From Podaxis mareebaensis (lineage: Eukaryota > Basidiomycota > Agaricomycetes > Agaricales > Agaricaceae), in NCBI GenBank assembly GCA_018524725.1, contig JAEUWP010000103.1, positions 62,001 through 126,000 of the forward strand: a stretch of 64,000 bases of DNA, in the 5' to 3' direction. Numbering within the stretch: the first letter of the stretch is position 1; each line of letters begins with the position of its first letter. The notes under the pieces were generated by a model. It was not told where the DNA came from and made no database searches. It saw nothing but the letters and a program-made list of their open reading frames with translations. The position numbers and the translations under genes were made by a program. Positions 35,669-48,099 of this stretch are shown piece by piece.

Positions 35669-38366
35669 TTAAAACAAGCCAGCTTCCCTCATGCGGGCTC
35701 TCAGCCACCCCACGAACCCTGAGACCGCGACCTTGAAGGCCAACGGAGGCAGAGTTCCCCATGCGACTTTACCATCAATGACGACTGCCTTGACCTTAGC
35801 CTCCAAAATTTCGGACCCATCACATACCACTTCATTCATACACCCCACAAAGTCCCGATCAAACACGACAAAGTCTGCCTTCTTCCCCACTTTGAGAGAG
35901 CCAATCTCGTCTTCCTGAAACGAGGCATAGGCCGCATCCAAAGTCATGCCCTTCAATGCTTCTCTCCTGGTAAGCCGTTCCTTTGGGTACCTGCAAACAA
36001 GAATAAGGTGCATATCATTTGCGCCACCAAGGTTTTGATACAGCAGATGACTTACCACCCCGAAGAACCATGAGGAGAAGTTCCATCTACTGCAAGGCGT
36101 TTGACAGCAGCATAGAAACCTAATAGTGGATTGACGCCTTCGACGGGAAAATCCGATCCCAGAGGAAGAGCTCTGTGACCCGAAGACCTGGAAAGGTGTT
36201 CAGTTAGAGTTCTTGGAGTATATGAGATATACCAACCGCAGCAACGTTGCATACGCATAAGCGCCCCTAATACGTTCTGGGCCCTATACAGTAACCAGAA
36301 TTAGCAACGACACGCATCTACCTCGAGGACTCACTAATCGCTTCTCTGCGTACCACATATCAGATGTTCTACACGAGGGTCAATTGGAGTCAAAAAAGGT
36401 CCGAGATGGATGACAGCTTACGCGTGTGTTGGCTGAACACTCGCAGTCACTATGTATTCATTCAATGCGTTCGGCAGCTCTGATGATGTGATAAAAACGA
36501 ACCTCCGAGCTTTCCGACACGTTCTAAGTCATGACGGTCGATTATCTGGGCATGTTCGATACGTGGTCTCCATTCTGAAACGTTGACAGCCTTCTCTTTG
36601 ATAAGCTCTTCAAAGATGTCAAGGGCATTGCGGTTCGCTCGGTCTCCAATACAATGGATGTTCTGTTGTAACGTCAGGAATCATTTGACCCACGGTTGGT
36701 ATGACTAGGCGCTTACAACTTGCATGTTATCTCCTAAGTATCTTCGCACAGCCGCGCGCAATACCTCGGGTGGTTGTAATAATATGCCCTGAGTGGCTGG
36801 ATTATCGGAATAGGGAGCAAGCAGCGCCGCACCCCACGATCCTAACGCGCCTATTTGCATGTTTGAGAATCATCATTGAAGGAGAGGGGTCAGAGATTCA
36901 CCATCCGCAAATAACTTCACACTTCGCAAGGTTAAGCGACCATGCTTGCCATAGTTGACAAAACGTGGTATATCGTGTTTCCACTCTTCACGAATGTAGG
37001 TTGCCACTTTGCTTGGATCTGTCTCTGAGTTATTGCTTGGTAGTGCAACCCCTCCCATAAGATAGAGACGCAGCTAGTGACGTCCGGTAGGCAGGCGTCA
37101 TACGAGTGTTAAAATCAGACGCACGGGAATTCCTCCTTGTTCTGCTTTCCTTTTCGAAGAATGAGACGAAATAATGATACAAGAACCGAGAAAATGCACC
37201 TCTTAAAAAAGTCAATCATGGGCAATTTAGTGTCGGCATCGTGGATGCTGGTGAGCCCGTGTCGTAGCGCCAGAGCCACAGTGGTCGAAAAATACTCTTC
37301 CATTTGATCATGTGTCCACGGAGGAGTAGGAATAAGGTTCATTGCATTATCGACGAATATACCTATGCTCAAGATAATGAGTAAGAGCGGGAGCCTGGTA
37401 CCATTTGAATGCATGCCGGTTGGATTTCCATTGCTATCTCTAATGATTTGACCACCTGTCACTTCATCGTCTGCTGGCAACGTCCCCATAAGCTGCAGCA
37501 CACGAGTCGAAACCCAGCGAGCATGCCCATCCACTCGGCTGAGCGATATTGGACGACCCTTGAGAAGGGGGTCTTGATCAAGGTCTTCCTAACGTATGCG
37601 TTTAGATATCACTTCACCCACGGTGCTGCGAGATTGCGAGACTTGCCGCTGTTGGAAACTTCTTGTCCTCCCATTTTGTCTGATCCCACCCCATGCCTTC
37701 TATCCAGCGATCCGGATCATTCAGCACCTCCGGGTGGCTTTGAATGTAGCTCTTAATACGCTCAATGATCTCTGGTGCACAGAGTCAGCGGCATGTCGTT
37801 CCAGGTAGTGATAACAATGCCTACCCTGAATAGACGCTGAACCTGCTAATGGGAGTTGTAACATCCAACCATTTTCGAGTATATGCGCATGCGCGTCTCA
37901 AAGGACGACGCGATGAGTTGGGGAAAGCGTTCAGGTGAGGAATGAAAGACGTACCAGCTAACCCGGGAACGATAATGTCAGCAGAGTCGACATAAGAAAC
38001 TGCGGGCCTTTTGACCAAAAGGCTCCAGTTCAAGAATGGCACATTGATGGCAATTGTGGCGACGGCGTCTGTGAGGTTCCATCAACATCGAAAGTCTGCA
38101 AGCGCATCAGGATACGAGGACGTACTATAAGCTCCGACACGTAGTATTCGATCATTCCTGACAGTTATGCATTGGACCTCTGGATGTGTCTCATCCACAG
38201 TATATATCGTGCCAGCAGCCGAGCATAGCGTGTATTCCGTGAAAAATGCAAAGAAAACGTACACTGCGAGTGCCGCAGTGGTGGTGGTCAGAAGAAAAAG
38301 GCCTAGACAAGGTGTTCGACGTCGAGTCGAGGGCGGCACCTGTTTCGGTGGTTTGGTTGAATCCAT
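35669..38366 (-). CDS. Membrane-anchored amidohydrolase (YtcJ/amidohydrolase family 3)
   Basis: This is a metal-dependent hydrolase with a TIM-barrel fold; relatives deacylate N-substituted or cyclic amides, but the substrate is unknown. The protein starts at 38366 with a short basic head and a membrane anchor (CLGLFLLTTTTAALAVYVFFAFFTE reads as one hydrophobic span), then CSAAGTIYTVDETHPEVQC. Further on ADIIVPGLA is followed after an intron by DAHAHILENGWMLQL, the H-x-H metal site. Later exons read LTSIHDADTKLPMIDFF, GRLTLRSVKLFADG, GSDFPVEGVNPLLGFYAAVKR and RREALKGMTLDAAYASFQEDE, followed by GKKADFVVFDRDF, which is typical of the family. More than ten exons are present. It is the downstream neighbour of the kinase-GTPase gene on the same strand. 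Confidence 0.85.
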
Positions 38367-38479
38367 GAAGCGACGGTGACCCTGCCGATCAACTACCTGA
38401 TAAGGCTGCCTGCTACTTAATCAGGAAAGTGACTATTACACCATTTTGACTTGAGAAACCTCTGACATAAACTATCACC

Positions 38480-40268
38480 ATGTCGTCCTGTGGTAATCCT
38501 ACTGCCGAAGTGAATCCTTTGATGACCAGTAAGTGCTTTGTTGTATTGAATGGTGCCTCGACTAATATTATGCATTTACACAGAGCGCCCAAAGTATGAC
38601 CGGTCGAAAGCCTGTGTCAAATGTAAACTGAAAACAGGAAACATTGTGATTCGACACGCAGTGTACTGCAAGTACGCTTGGTTTAACTCACTTTTCCTAG
38701 ACTCTCATAGGACTCTATAGAGACTGCTTTTTTCCTTTGATATCGCTTCGCTTTCGGCGGACACTTGAACCCCACGTAAACCCGACTCCAGACCTGCATC
38801 GTCGAAAGGGTTTGAAGGCCTCCGGAAATCTATTGATTGGCTTTTCTGGCGGTCTGGGCTCGACGGTGCTCCTTGATTTAGTGCACAAGACATACTTGAC
38901 GCCTCGTGAAAGGCAAGATGGAGACCAGAACCCAAATGGAGGTTGTCCATGGCCCAAGATTGTCGTTGCATATATCGACGTTTCTAGCGTTTTGACTGGA
39001 GTGCGGTTCCAATTGTTCATTTCGTTGTATAGCTCTACTCAATTATCGACGTCCTCAGGTCCAGGATGAGAACTTACGTGTCAAGGACATTATTGAGAAC
39101 CACGGCATCGGATTTGAATATCTATCCCTCAAGCTCGAAGATGCATTTGACAAGGAATGGTGGCAAAGTGTAGGGGGACCCGAATACGCCCACGCTGCTG
39201 GCCTTGATGTCATGAACGAAGGTTTGTTTCAACTTCCTGCCGAATAATAAGTTTCATTGAAATTGTCATAGATATCTTTCTGAAGTCCCTTTCGTCGGAG
39301 CCAACCTCCCCTCTATCATCGCTCCGCACTTACATTACATCTCTACCAACACAAACAGCTACAGCAAGCGCAATTCAAAATCTTATTCGAGTCCTCCTCC
39401 TGCGTGTGGCTGCTTCCACCCAATCCTCACATCTTCTTCTGGGGACGTCGTTGACTTCGCTCTCAATATCATTAATATCATCTATATCCCAAGGGGGAGG
39501 GTACTCCGTAAAAGAGGAAGCCCAAGAAGAATGGGAATACAAAAACCACGAAGGTACCAACCAAACTGTCAGGATAATCCGTCCCTTGCGCGATGTGGGT
39601 GTGAAGGAGTGTGCCTTTTGGGCATGGTGGTGTGACCTGAAAGTTGTTGGAAAACATCGTTACTCGGGTGGTCGACAAGATATTGGTGCCTTGACTAGAG
39701 GTATAATTATTCTTGCTTCAATTTCATAACTTATGTTGACGCGATTTCCAGATTTCATCATGGGGTTGGAGAAGGACTACCCTTCGACTGTTTCAACAAT
39801 CGCACGAACGTGTAACAAACTGACTACCAAGCAAGATGCCAATGCACGATGCCTGTTTTGCCAGAGGTGTGCATCACATCTGCTTTCCCGCGTAATATAC
39901 ATTGACCCAAAGCCAGACCTGTCCAGTCTGGGATCCAGCAATGGAGGCACAAAATATCAATTCGCACATATCGTGGCCTTGGTCCAAACATCATGTCCCC
40001 GCCACACTTGAACCCAGAGGCTGAAACGTCAAACAACCAAATGCTCAATCATCCTGGTTCGATCGCCTCAAATCTTTGTTATGCATGCCACGCGACTTGG
40101 ACAAGCAAGAGTATTCGCGGAAACCCCACAGGTCAGAAGGAGGTACCCGTACCTATCTGGGTGAGCGCTTATTCGGACACACGCGGCGAATTTTGGAACG
40201 GAAAGAAGATGGAGGCAGACGGCATGCGAAACATGATTAAGGATTTCTTGTTGGATTCGGGATCATGA
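38480..40268 (+). CDS. CTU2: Cytoplasmic tRNA 2-thiolation protein 2
   Basis: This partners Ctu1/Ncs6 in thiolating wobble uridine 34 of Lys, Glu and Gln tRNAs, using sulfur delivered by Urm1. It starts MSSCGNPTAEVNPLM. After an intron comes a CVKCK motif and, over the next intron, CKDCFFPLIS, the N-terminal zinc-type pairs. The PP-loop-like region has LLIGFSGGLGSTVLLDLVH and later SAIQNLIRVLLLRVAAS, then HLLLGTSLTSLSISLIS. The C-terminal zinc pairs are CLFCQR and CYACHATW. It ends FLLDSGS at 40268. The gene is divergently arranged with the amidohydrolase (38366), 113 bp apart, so they probably share a promoter region. Confidence 0.92.
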
Positions 40269-40413
40269 AAACACTCGCGACTGATCCTGAATCATAGTGA
40301 TAGTGAACTATGGCTCAAAGTAATAACATGGGTGAATGCAACGACAGGGTACCATCTACTGCCAAATCCCCGTTCCTCGTTCTGCGAGCCAACCTTGAGT
40401 GTGATGGCATTGT

Positions 40414-41571
40414 CTAAGTTCCACCCGCGACCTTGACGGCTTTCTACAACCAGCGTCAATGAAACACGGACATCGCGGTGGAAAGGGACTTACCGCTCTG
40501 GCGGCCTTTCCAAAGAAGAATGCCATGATTCGCCTTCCGAGCGGAATCTTCAGTTTTTTCACCTCTTCGAAAGTCTTCTGGAACTGCTCTTCGATTTTCG
40601 CATACTCCTTCTTCAATTCCTTCGCTAGGGCAGGGTCGTCTGACTTCTCCACCTGAATAAGAAGCGACTTCAGAGACTCCCTTTGATCGTCAAGGAGCTT
40701 TTGAAGTGCCGTATACACCGTCTTGCCAGCCTGGGTTTCGTTGAGCTTGATTTTAAGCTCAACCAACTCCTCCTGCAATAGCACTACTTCTTTATCCTCT
40801 TTTTGCTTGATCAGCTGCTCTATAATGCCCCATGCCTCCTCCTGCGAATCGCTTTTTTCTAAGCGAGCAACTCTCGATCCTCTTTCGATGAGGGGCTTCC
40901 AAAACTTGGACTTGAGTTCTTCCTCCCTCCCTACCCCAATGTCGCGGCTGGCAAGTTTCTCCCACATAGTCGACACGAGGATCACTTGATTCATCGCGAC
41001 GTCGCCGCAGAGCTTCCCAAACATACGAAGGTTCTTGAGCGGAGATCCGGCCATCCGGTTATCATTGATGCGGTGGAGGTAGATGAGTCCGGTGAGCTTG
41101 ACCTCCTTCTCGTACCTGTTCACTCAGTTGCAAATATTAAAAAAGCGTCGACTTGACATGGCCTACGTCTTTTGTAACCAACTACTGATCATTTCCAAGA
41201 TCTCCATGTCGGATTTGGTGGTATCGTCGAATCCAGGTGTGTCGACAAGGACGATCTTATCACCCCATCCTGGGCGCTTGACGCGAGTGGCCTGGATTTT
41301 ACTGGTCACAGACCTCAGTCCATTTCCAGCGCGCTTGCCTTGTTGGCCCGTGAGGAGATCGATAAACTGGCAAAGCGAATGAATTTCACGCAATGATATA
41401 AAACAGTGAGCGCACCCACATAACTCTTTCCAGCCCCAGTAGGGCCCATGAACCTGAAGAAAGTGGTCGTAAGTGGTAGTCCATAATGAGTTTTAGAATA
41501 AACTCGTACGCGATAATGATATCGTCCTTCTGAATTGCCTTGATCGCGTTCAAGCTCATTGCTTCTGCCAT
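40414..41571 (-). CDS. AIG1-like P-loop GTPase (paralog C)
   Basis: This is the simple form of the family. The start at 41571 gives MAEAMSLNAIKAIQKDDIIIA; an upstream in-frame Met (41625) is less like paralog D. After the intron come FMGPTGAGKSY (G1), an intron, FIDLLTGQQGKRAGN, KIVLVDTPGFDDTTKSDMEIL (G3), then LIYLHRINDNRMAG, where N replaces the usual S or T. CGDVAMNQVILVSTMWEK covers the G4 position. The C-terminal helix has LLQEELVELKIKLNETQAGK, and the microexon after the last intron gives KAVKVAGGT. It is close in sequence to B and D and lies tail to tail with CTU2, 145 bp away. Confidence 0.88.
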
Positions 41572-42143
41572 TGCGACTGCTGTAAACTGAACGAGGATCT
41601 TTAATACGACGTAGCTAGAGGACAAATAGATCCTTCAGTTATAACGGTGGCGGGGTTTACTTGAAGCCTACAGCAGGCTCACCACGAGGCGTTTCAACCC
41701 CTCTATTGCAATGCAGCCGCCTCCAGGCTGTTGTCGACACGAGTTGCTGGCGATAATCTCATGATCTCGATCTATGGCCGCGAGATTCTACATAGATCAT
41801 GAAACCGAAAGGACGATATCGGCCTCATAGAGCCCTATCGCGCATGCTACCTTCGGCCCTAAGGCCGCAAGTCAGACCAGCAGAATCATGGCTACCTGAC
41901 TGGAGACCCACTCAGACCAAGAAAGCCAACGGAATGAATACAGATGAAACTGCGAGTTGGGTATCTTGGGTATTCCCAGGTGCTAATGGATCCGGAATAG
42001 TTGCCATCGAATATACTAAGTAACAAAGGTACAGAAAAATGACCCGGAGACCTAAAGGTAGAACCGACACTAGCAGAATCAGGAGGGGGAGAAAGGAAAC
42101 TCGAATGGTAAACCAACAGTGAGAGCTAAGTGGCATCTGTAGC

Positions 42144-43297
42144 TCAGCCACCGCCAACAACTTTGATTGCTTTCTGAAAAGAGCGTCAGGAGGCGTTTGA
42201 TAATTTCGGTTGGAGGACATACCGCACGAGCCCTCTTCCCAAAGAAGAAGGCCATGATTCGTCTTCCAAGCGGGATCTTCAGCTTCTTCACCTCCTCAAA
42301 CGTTTTCTGAAACTCTTTTTCGATTTTTTCATACTCCTTCCTCAACTCCTTCGTCAACGCCGGGTCGTTCGACTTCTCCACCTGAGCGACCAGCGATTTC
42401 AACGATTCCCTCTGGTCATCGAGAGCTTTCTGAAGTGTTGTGTACAGCGTCTTTCCAGCCTGCGTTTCATTGAGCTTCTTCTGGAGCTCGACCAACTCTT
42501 CTTGCAACAGGACGGCCTCCCTCTTATCTTTGTCCCTGATCAATTGCTCGATGATTCGCCATGCTTCTGATCCCCGTGCATCCATCAATCGATCGATTCT
42601 TGAGCCTCTCTCAACGAGTGGTTTCCAAAACTTGGACCTGAGTTCTCCCTCTCTGGCAACACCAACCTCGGGCTTGACCTTCTGCCACATATTCGATACG
42701 AGAATGACCTGATTCATCGCAACGTCGCCGCATAGCTCCCCGAACATCCTGAGGTTCTTGAGCGGAGTACCGGCCATTCGGTTGTCAGTAATACGGTGAA
42801 GATAGATGAGTCCGCTGAGCTTGACGTCCCTTTCGTACCTATACCCTATCGGTTAGTAGTCGAATAATAGACCTGGTACGACCTACGTCTTCTGCAACCA
42901 ATCACCGATCATCGTCAGAATTTCCATGTCGGATTTGGTAGTATCATCGAAACCGGGAGTGTCAACGAGGACTATTCGATCCCCAAAGTGCTTATGTTGA
43001 ACGCGAGTAGCCTGAATCTGGCTAGTTACGGACTTGAGCCCACTTCCGGCGCGCTGGTTGCGCTGACCGAGTTGACCAGTGAGGAGATCAATGAACTGGG
43101 GCGAGGAACAGTGAGCGTGGTCTTACACCGCAACCAGTAAGAGAGCGTCCTCACATAACTCTTTCCCGACCCAGTAGGGCCCATGAATCTGGAGAAACCC
43201 GCGTGAGCCACTTCCAGAGGAGTCATTGGGAGTATTCGTACGCAATAATAATGTCGTCATTACGGACAGCCTTGATCGCGTTGATAACTTGGGCCAT
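42144..43297 (-). CDS. AIG1-like P-loop GTPase (paralog D)
   Basis: The start at 43297 gives MAQVINAIKAVRNDDIIIA. The G1 box FMGPTGSGKSY, FIDLLTGQLGQRNQRAG, DTPGFDDTTKSDMEIL, LIYLHRITDNRMAG, VSNMWQK and the coiled coil follow in the same order as in C. The last intron precedes the microexon KAIKVVGGG. Over the second half it is close to identical to the GTPase part of B, and similarity continues into the 3' flank, so B and D are the most recent pair. Upstream of D and of C a shared stretch (GAGGCGT, then TCTATTGCAATGC and CCTC) lies in the presumed promoters. Confidence 0.88.
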
Positions 43298-44040
43298 GGT
43301 CAAATGTTGGAAAACCGACCCAAAGGATAATGTGGGATAATGTAGCCAGTGGGCGAGCGAGAATCTCCTGTTATACCTGTCGCAGGTAGTCCGGTACTCG
43401 GTGGCGTTCAGCACGAGGCGTCTTTGCCTTCTATTGCAATGCGATAGCCTCAAGGACCAGTTCGATTTCTAACAGCAACTGATACTGTTCCCAGAACCTC
43501 GAGCGTTCGGCGATTGAACGTAAACGTGGAGGGAGCCTGGCTCAGGGCATGCTCCACCTAATTCATGATCGAAATATCTCAATGGGCGGTCAAGTACTTG
43601 ACCGATAGCATCGTACTCGCACCGTGTCACAAAGTGTCGCAAGCGGAAGAGGAGGCCTTTTGTGCGGCGTGACGGGCCACGGGCAACAACTACCTCCACG
43701 ACGGCGATCCATCCCTTGTGCCGAACTTCCCATCTACTACAGCATCATCACACACAAGATCTTTCCCATCTACCACGCTGTTCATGCTGTTGTTCATCAG
43801 ATAAGTATATTCGTGGAATGACAATTAATTTTAGTATCCCAGAAGGGGAGCACGGGCATAGCAATGGATATAGAGAATTGTCATCGACGCATACGGTGAA
43901 TTAAGTGCAGGTATAGCAAAGCAGGAAATGTTATTCCTTATTGTACGTCTGAAATTTCGAGTGACTAGTAGCTCAGAAACAATCAGTTAGAGATCGGAAG
44001 AGTTGGAAACGGAAAACTAGGTTATATGATTCACTGCGAT
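43298..44040. other. Intergenic region between paralogs D and E
   Basis: No gene is seen. The first part (about 43380-43460) is homologous to the region upstream of paralog C and probably holds the promoter of D. The rest contains only short frames without features. Confidence 0.4.
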
Positions 44041-46486
44041 TTATCTCTGTAGACCTCGAATCTTGTCCATTGCACGGGCTCTTATCGACGCAATTGATCC
44101 CTGGGACTCGACTTTGGCTGGTTGGTCTTCCGCCATTGGCGCCTGAGCTGATACAACTGCGGGGGACGACAGACCCTGAGTGGGGTTCGTCAAGGGGGAA
44201 TCGGATGGCCCGCCCCCGGAAAGGGGCCATTGAACTGAGTCTGGTTTTGGAGTAGGCTGCGGAGATGGGGTATTCTCTTGGAACGAGGCGGCACTCCTCG
44301 TGTTCGAGGCTGTACCGAGCAAGCCAGAAGCCTGAGGCCGTCTAGACGGAGGGCGGAAAGTTTGGGAGGGAGTAGAGCTGGCGGAGAGCGTAGGTGTCTG
44401 AACATTCTTAGGAACTACAGGAGTTGGGGCGCCAGTGCCCGGAGACTGTGAGACTTGAGGAGGAGTAATAGGTCCGAAGGCACGCTGGGATTGGTACAAC
44501 GTCCTGTAGGAAGGTTGATGGACAGGAGCAGATACCATAGCATTTCTCTGCACTTGGGCTCCGGTGCCATTATCCTCGCTTGAACGTCCTACAGTTGAAC
44601 TGAATACGGGCGCATCGTAGGTTGATGGAGCAGACTCAGCGGACACTCGAGGAGGTTGTAAGAGGGGGTGAGCGATCTGTGGTGACGAAGATCGAACAGA
44701 GGTTGAATCGAGGTGGGAAGAAAGAGGTATTGGTTCTTCGTGAGGTCCCTGCGCCAATGGTTCCATGGCGGGAACTGGGTGGAGAGCTGAGGATTGAGGG
44801 GGAGCTTCGGTCGATCCAAGAACTGGTGTCAGCGAACTCTGCCTGGGAGATTGCTTCTTTGCGATGTGGGAATTTGGTGCAGGGGGAGGCAAGGGCGACC
44901 GCTCCCGGTCAGGAACTGGAGCTGGGGGCGGGCGTTGCTGAATCGAGCGCGGTTCACTTTCTGTTTGGGGCAACTGGGTTCTGTCATGAGCGGGGCTGCT
45001 TGTGTCCAACGATGTTTTATGCATGCTACGATCGGAAACGCCAGGGCTACCGGAGGTTGAGCGCGACCCAACAGGTCCGGAATTGAGGGTTGATGCGGCC
45101 GGAATGGGATCGGAGACGGGAACAGTCGATGGCGATTCTCCTTCAGGGTGAATGGGGAGGGGAACAATCGGTGGCGATTCTTCTTCAGGGTGAATGGGGA
45201 CGAGAGGCGGGGACGTTTGGGATTCAGACTTAAACCATCTGAGGTATCGTGGTGGAATGCCGCTAAGTGCCTCACGTAACTTCCTCTTGATTGGCACCCT
45301 CAACGCCTCCATATCTTTTAGCACTTCCTGCCGTTGCCTCTCCAACTCCTCGTATTGTCCACGTAGCAGATTCACAATTTCCTCCTCCATATCTGGTTTA
45401 CGCATTTGTTCCTGCAAAGTGCGCATTAACGACCCCTGTTTCTTGGCGAACTCGGTAATCGTTTTAGAGAGTTCTTTCCCAGCAGCGGTATTAGGAAGCG
45501 TTTTCTGCAGCTCAACGAGCTCCCTCTGAAGCCGAAGCTCGTGTCTTTCCCTCGGGGTACTGAGGAATTGTTCAAGGATGCTCCAGGCTGACTCGTTCGT
45601 ATTCTGGTACCGCACTGTGCTCGATCCTCGGTTTATCATTGGTGCCCAGAACGTGGAGATGAGCTCCCTTTCACGCTGTTCCCCAACCTCCTCGTCGCCT
45701 AATTCATCCCACATTGTCGTCACCATAACAATCTGGCTACATGCTTTATGTCCACAAAGCTTTTCGAACATCTTCAAGTTCTTCAAGGGCGTTCCAGCCA
45801 TTCGATTGTCGGAGATCCGGTGAAGGTAGAGAATCCCACTGAGCAGGACCTTCTTCCGGCCCCTGGGTGAACGTTGGTAGAGTTTGAATGCGAAGCAATT
45901 TGTACTCACGTTCGCTCCAACCAATCGGAGATGAGCTCCAGGATTTGAAGATCAGATTTATGCGTATCATCGAAACCGGGTGTGTCCACCAGAACGAGTC
46001 CGAAATTCTCGCCGGGGACTTGGACTCTGACAGCACTGATGTCGCTCGTGCAAGACTCCAGGCTATGTCCTACCCCTTTGTCTTCCCCAACTGCTGTACT
46101 GATGAACTAAGACCGGAAATGAGAATCAAGACGTCTTTTCGTTTGGCACCACGTACCGAGGACTTCCCCGTGCCGGTTGGGCCCATCAATCTGCAGCAAT
46201 GAGTTGCTTGCTGCAAGAATAGCAAAGACAAACGTACGCAATCACTGTATCATCCTCAGTCAATTCATCTGTCCCCACGTCCTTCGCCTCCTTCGCCTCC
46301 CTCCAACGATTCCATAGTGTCTCGCCGGAGGAAGAATCTGTGTTAGTCCGAGGCTTTGCAACTACCTGGTCCCAAACCTATGACCATGTCGGTCAGAAGA
46401 AGAAATCATACTCAACGATAAACCCACCTTTTTGAAGTTGAATTGAGGGTACCATCTGGTGAACCCGCGTGAGAATGAGTAAATCC
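44041..46486 (-). CDS. AIG1-like GTPase with long Pro/Ser-rich tail (paralog E)
   Basis: The G domain begins in an exon reading NFKKVWDQVVAKPRTNTDSS, then TEDDTVIA. After an intron come LMGPTGTGKSS, an intron, FISTAVGEDKGVGHSLESC, LVLVDTPGFDDTHKSDLQIL, LSGILYLHRISDNRMAG and VTTMWDELG. The helical part has LQRELVELQKTLPNTAAGK. Unlike its paralogs it then runs into a tail of about 400 residues, rich in Pro, Ser and Thr, with duplicated IHPE(E/G)ESP units and many SxP sites, ending MDKIRGLQR at 44041. The tail looks disordered and could be a scaffold or phosphorylation target. No microexon of the KAIK type is present. The 5' end is not resolved: an exon reaches at least 46486, but I found no clear start Met. 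Confidence 0.78.
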
Positions 46487-46512
46487 AGGATCGACAGAAT
46501 CAACCCACGACT

Positions 46513-47060
46513 TTACGGTTGGTTTAGCTGAGATTTCGTCAGCTGAGACCAGTACACAACTTTGAAATGCTTACCGCTCGTAGCGAAGGAAGCACTGGCA
46601 ATGGACACCCGGTCGGACTCCAGCGACTTTCTCAAGTTTGGAAACGATTCAGATGGGCTCGATCTTTCCCTGTTCAGTGGACGACACGTAAACCAAATCA
46701 TAAGGAGCTTACCGATCTGCGACTGTCTCCCCAGGAGATTGTGCCTCCAGGACGTTCCTTCCAGTGTCTGACTCTGGGGGAGCATCATCATGTAATCTGA
46801 AGGACTTACAGTAAGACTGAAGCTCGATCCTTCAGATAAGGCGACTGACCTCCGGGAAAGGCTATGAGACTTGCCAGCTCTAGGACGATGGACTTTCCCC
46901 GTAACCCGGGTATTTGTTGAGAGTGAGTGTGTTGAATGCGTCCTGGATCCCATGAAGTTGAAAGTAGGTGTTCAGGAGGGAACGGGTTGTTTAAGTCGTC
47001 AACGAGGCCAGTGTCATCCTCCACCCGGATAAGTACCCATGAGCCCGTTTGACACGACAA
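46513..47060 (-). pseudogene. Relic of the kinase-GTPase N-terminal region upstream of paralog E
   Basis: The minus strand reads VLIRVEDDTGLVDDLNN, matching VLNRFEDDASLIDDLNS at the start of gene B. It continues in another frame with similarity around SRRSVALSEGS, and then with DTGRNVLEAQSPGETVADR, matching DTGSNILEAQFSGKSAADQ of B including the splice donor after it. The aligned region lacks an ATG where B has one and changes frame, so it is likely a decayed copy, possibly still transcribed as a 5' leader of E. No kinase sequence was found between it and the G domain of E. Confidence 0.6.
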
Positions 47061-47286
47061 ATGAGGCTTGCGTCTAGCGCTCAGACACAGATCCCGTCTT
47101 GATGGATCTGATCAGATTAAAGCCTCGCTGAATACATGAGGTCGAATAGTTTGGTGCGATCTTCGATATCATCGATTAGCTTCTAATCCTCTCCTCCGCC
47201 CAGGTTGCAGCATGGATCAAGAGGAACTCTAGACGGTACAATAGAAGGTCTAAAATACATACTATCGCCTACCCATCCCCAGAGCA

Positions 47287-48099
47287 ATGGGCGCCAACAT
47301 CTCCATCTCCAACATCTCCAGAAGAGTTTTCACGGCTGTTGACAACATCCGCCAGGAGGATATCATCATCGCGTATGTTACTGTATACTCGTCCATGTCG
47401 TAGTTCTAATGATGATCCAGTGTTGTTGGACAAACGGGCGTCGGGAAGAGTACTGTGAGCATAATCGGGCGACAGGAAGCTAGGAGTACTACTCACGTAG
47501 CGGGACAGTTCATCAATACAGCCGCAGGGGCCAACATCCTGCCCGTTGGGCATAGTCTGAGGCCGAGCGCATGTGATGTACAGCACGTCGAATGTTCCGA
47601 TCCTAATCGTTACGGGACACGGAGAGTCGTCTTTGTGGATACTCCTGCCTTTGACTCTGAGCGCGACGAGAAAAATGTCGAGAAGAAGTTGAAAAGATGG
47701 TTGAGAAGCGTGTAGGTTGACTAGTACCGCATAGAACCGTTCCCCAACTGATTGTCTTCTAGGTCTTCACAAAAACTCAGAATTGCCGGTATTCTGTATC
47801 TTCATCGCATCACGGACGTCAAGCTTTCCGATCCTCCTCTAAGGCATCTAACACTATTGAGAAACCTTTGCGAAGACTCGGTCACTGGGTTCCCGAATCG
47901 AGTCGTGCTAGTGACGACAATGTGGGGGGCTTTGCAGTCGGTGCCGGTCGGTATTAAACGAGAAGAAGAATTGCAGAGATACTGGGATGGACTTCCTCGG
48001 GGGAGTGTAGTATCACGGATCATGCGATTTGAGGATACGTTTGAGAGCGCCTGGTCCATTGTGTTCGCACTGATGGACAAGTTACCAGGATTGAATTGA
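47287..48099 (+). CDS. Short divergent AIG1-like GTPase (paralog F)
   Basis: The start at 47287 gives MGANISISNISRRVFTAVDN, then RQEDIIIA. After the intron come VVGQTGVGKST (G1 with Q in place of P), an intron, FINTAAGANILPVGHSLRP, and VVFVDTPAFDSERDEKNVE, so the G3 box is DTPAFDSE, not DTPGFDD. A third exon has IAGILYLHRITDVKLSDPP and VLVTTMWGALQ. It ends at KLPGLN (48099), just after the G domain, without the coiled-coil half found in its paralogs. The first ATG was used. It is divergent from E and lies between members on the other strand. It may be a regulatory stub or a degenerating copy; the frame is intact. Confidence 0.8.
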
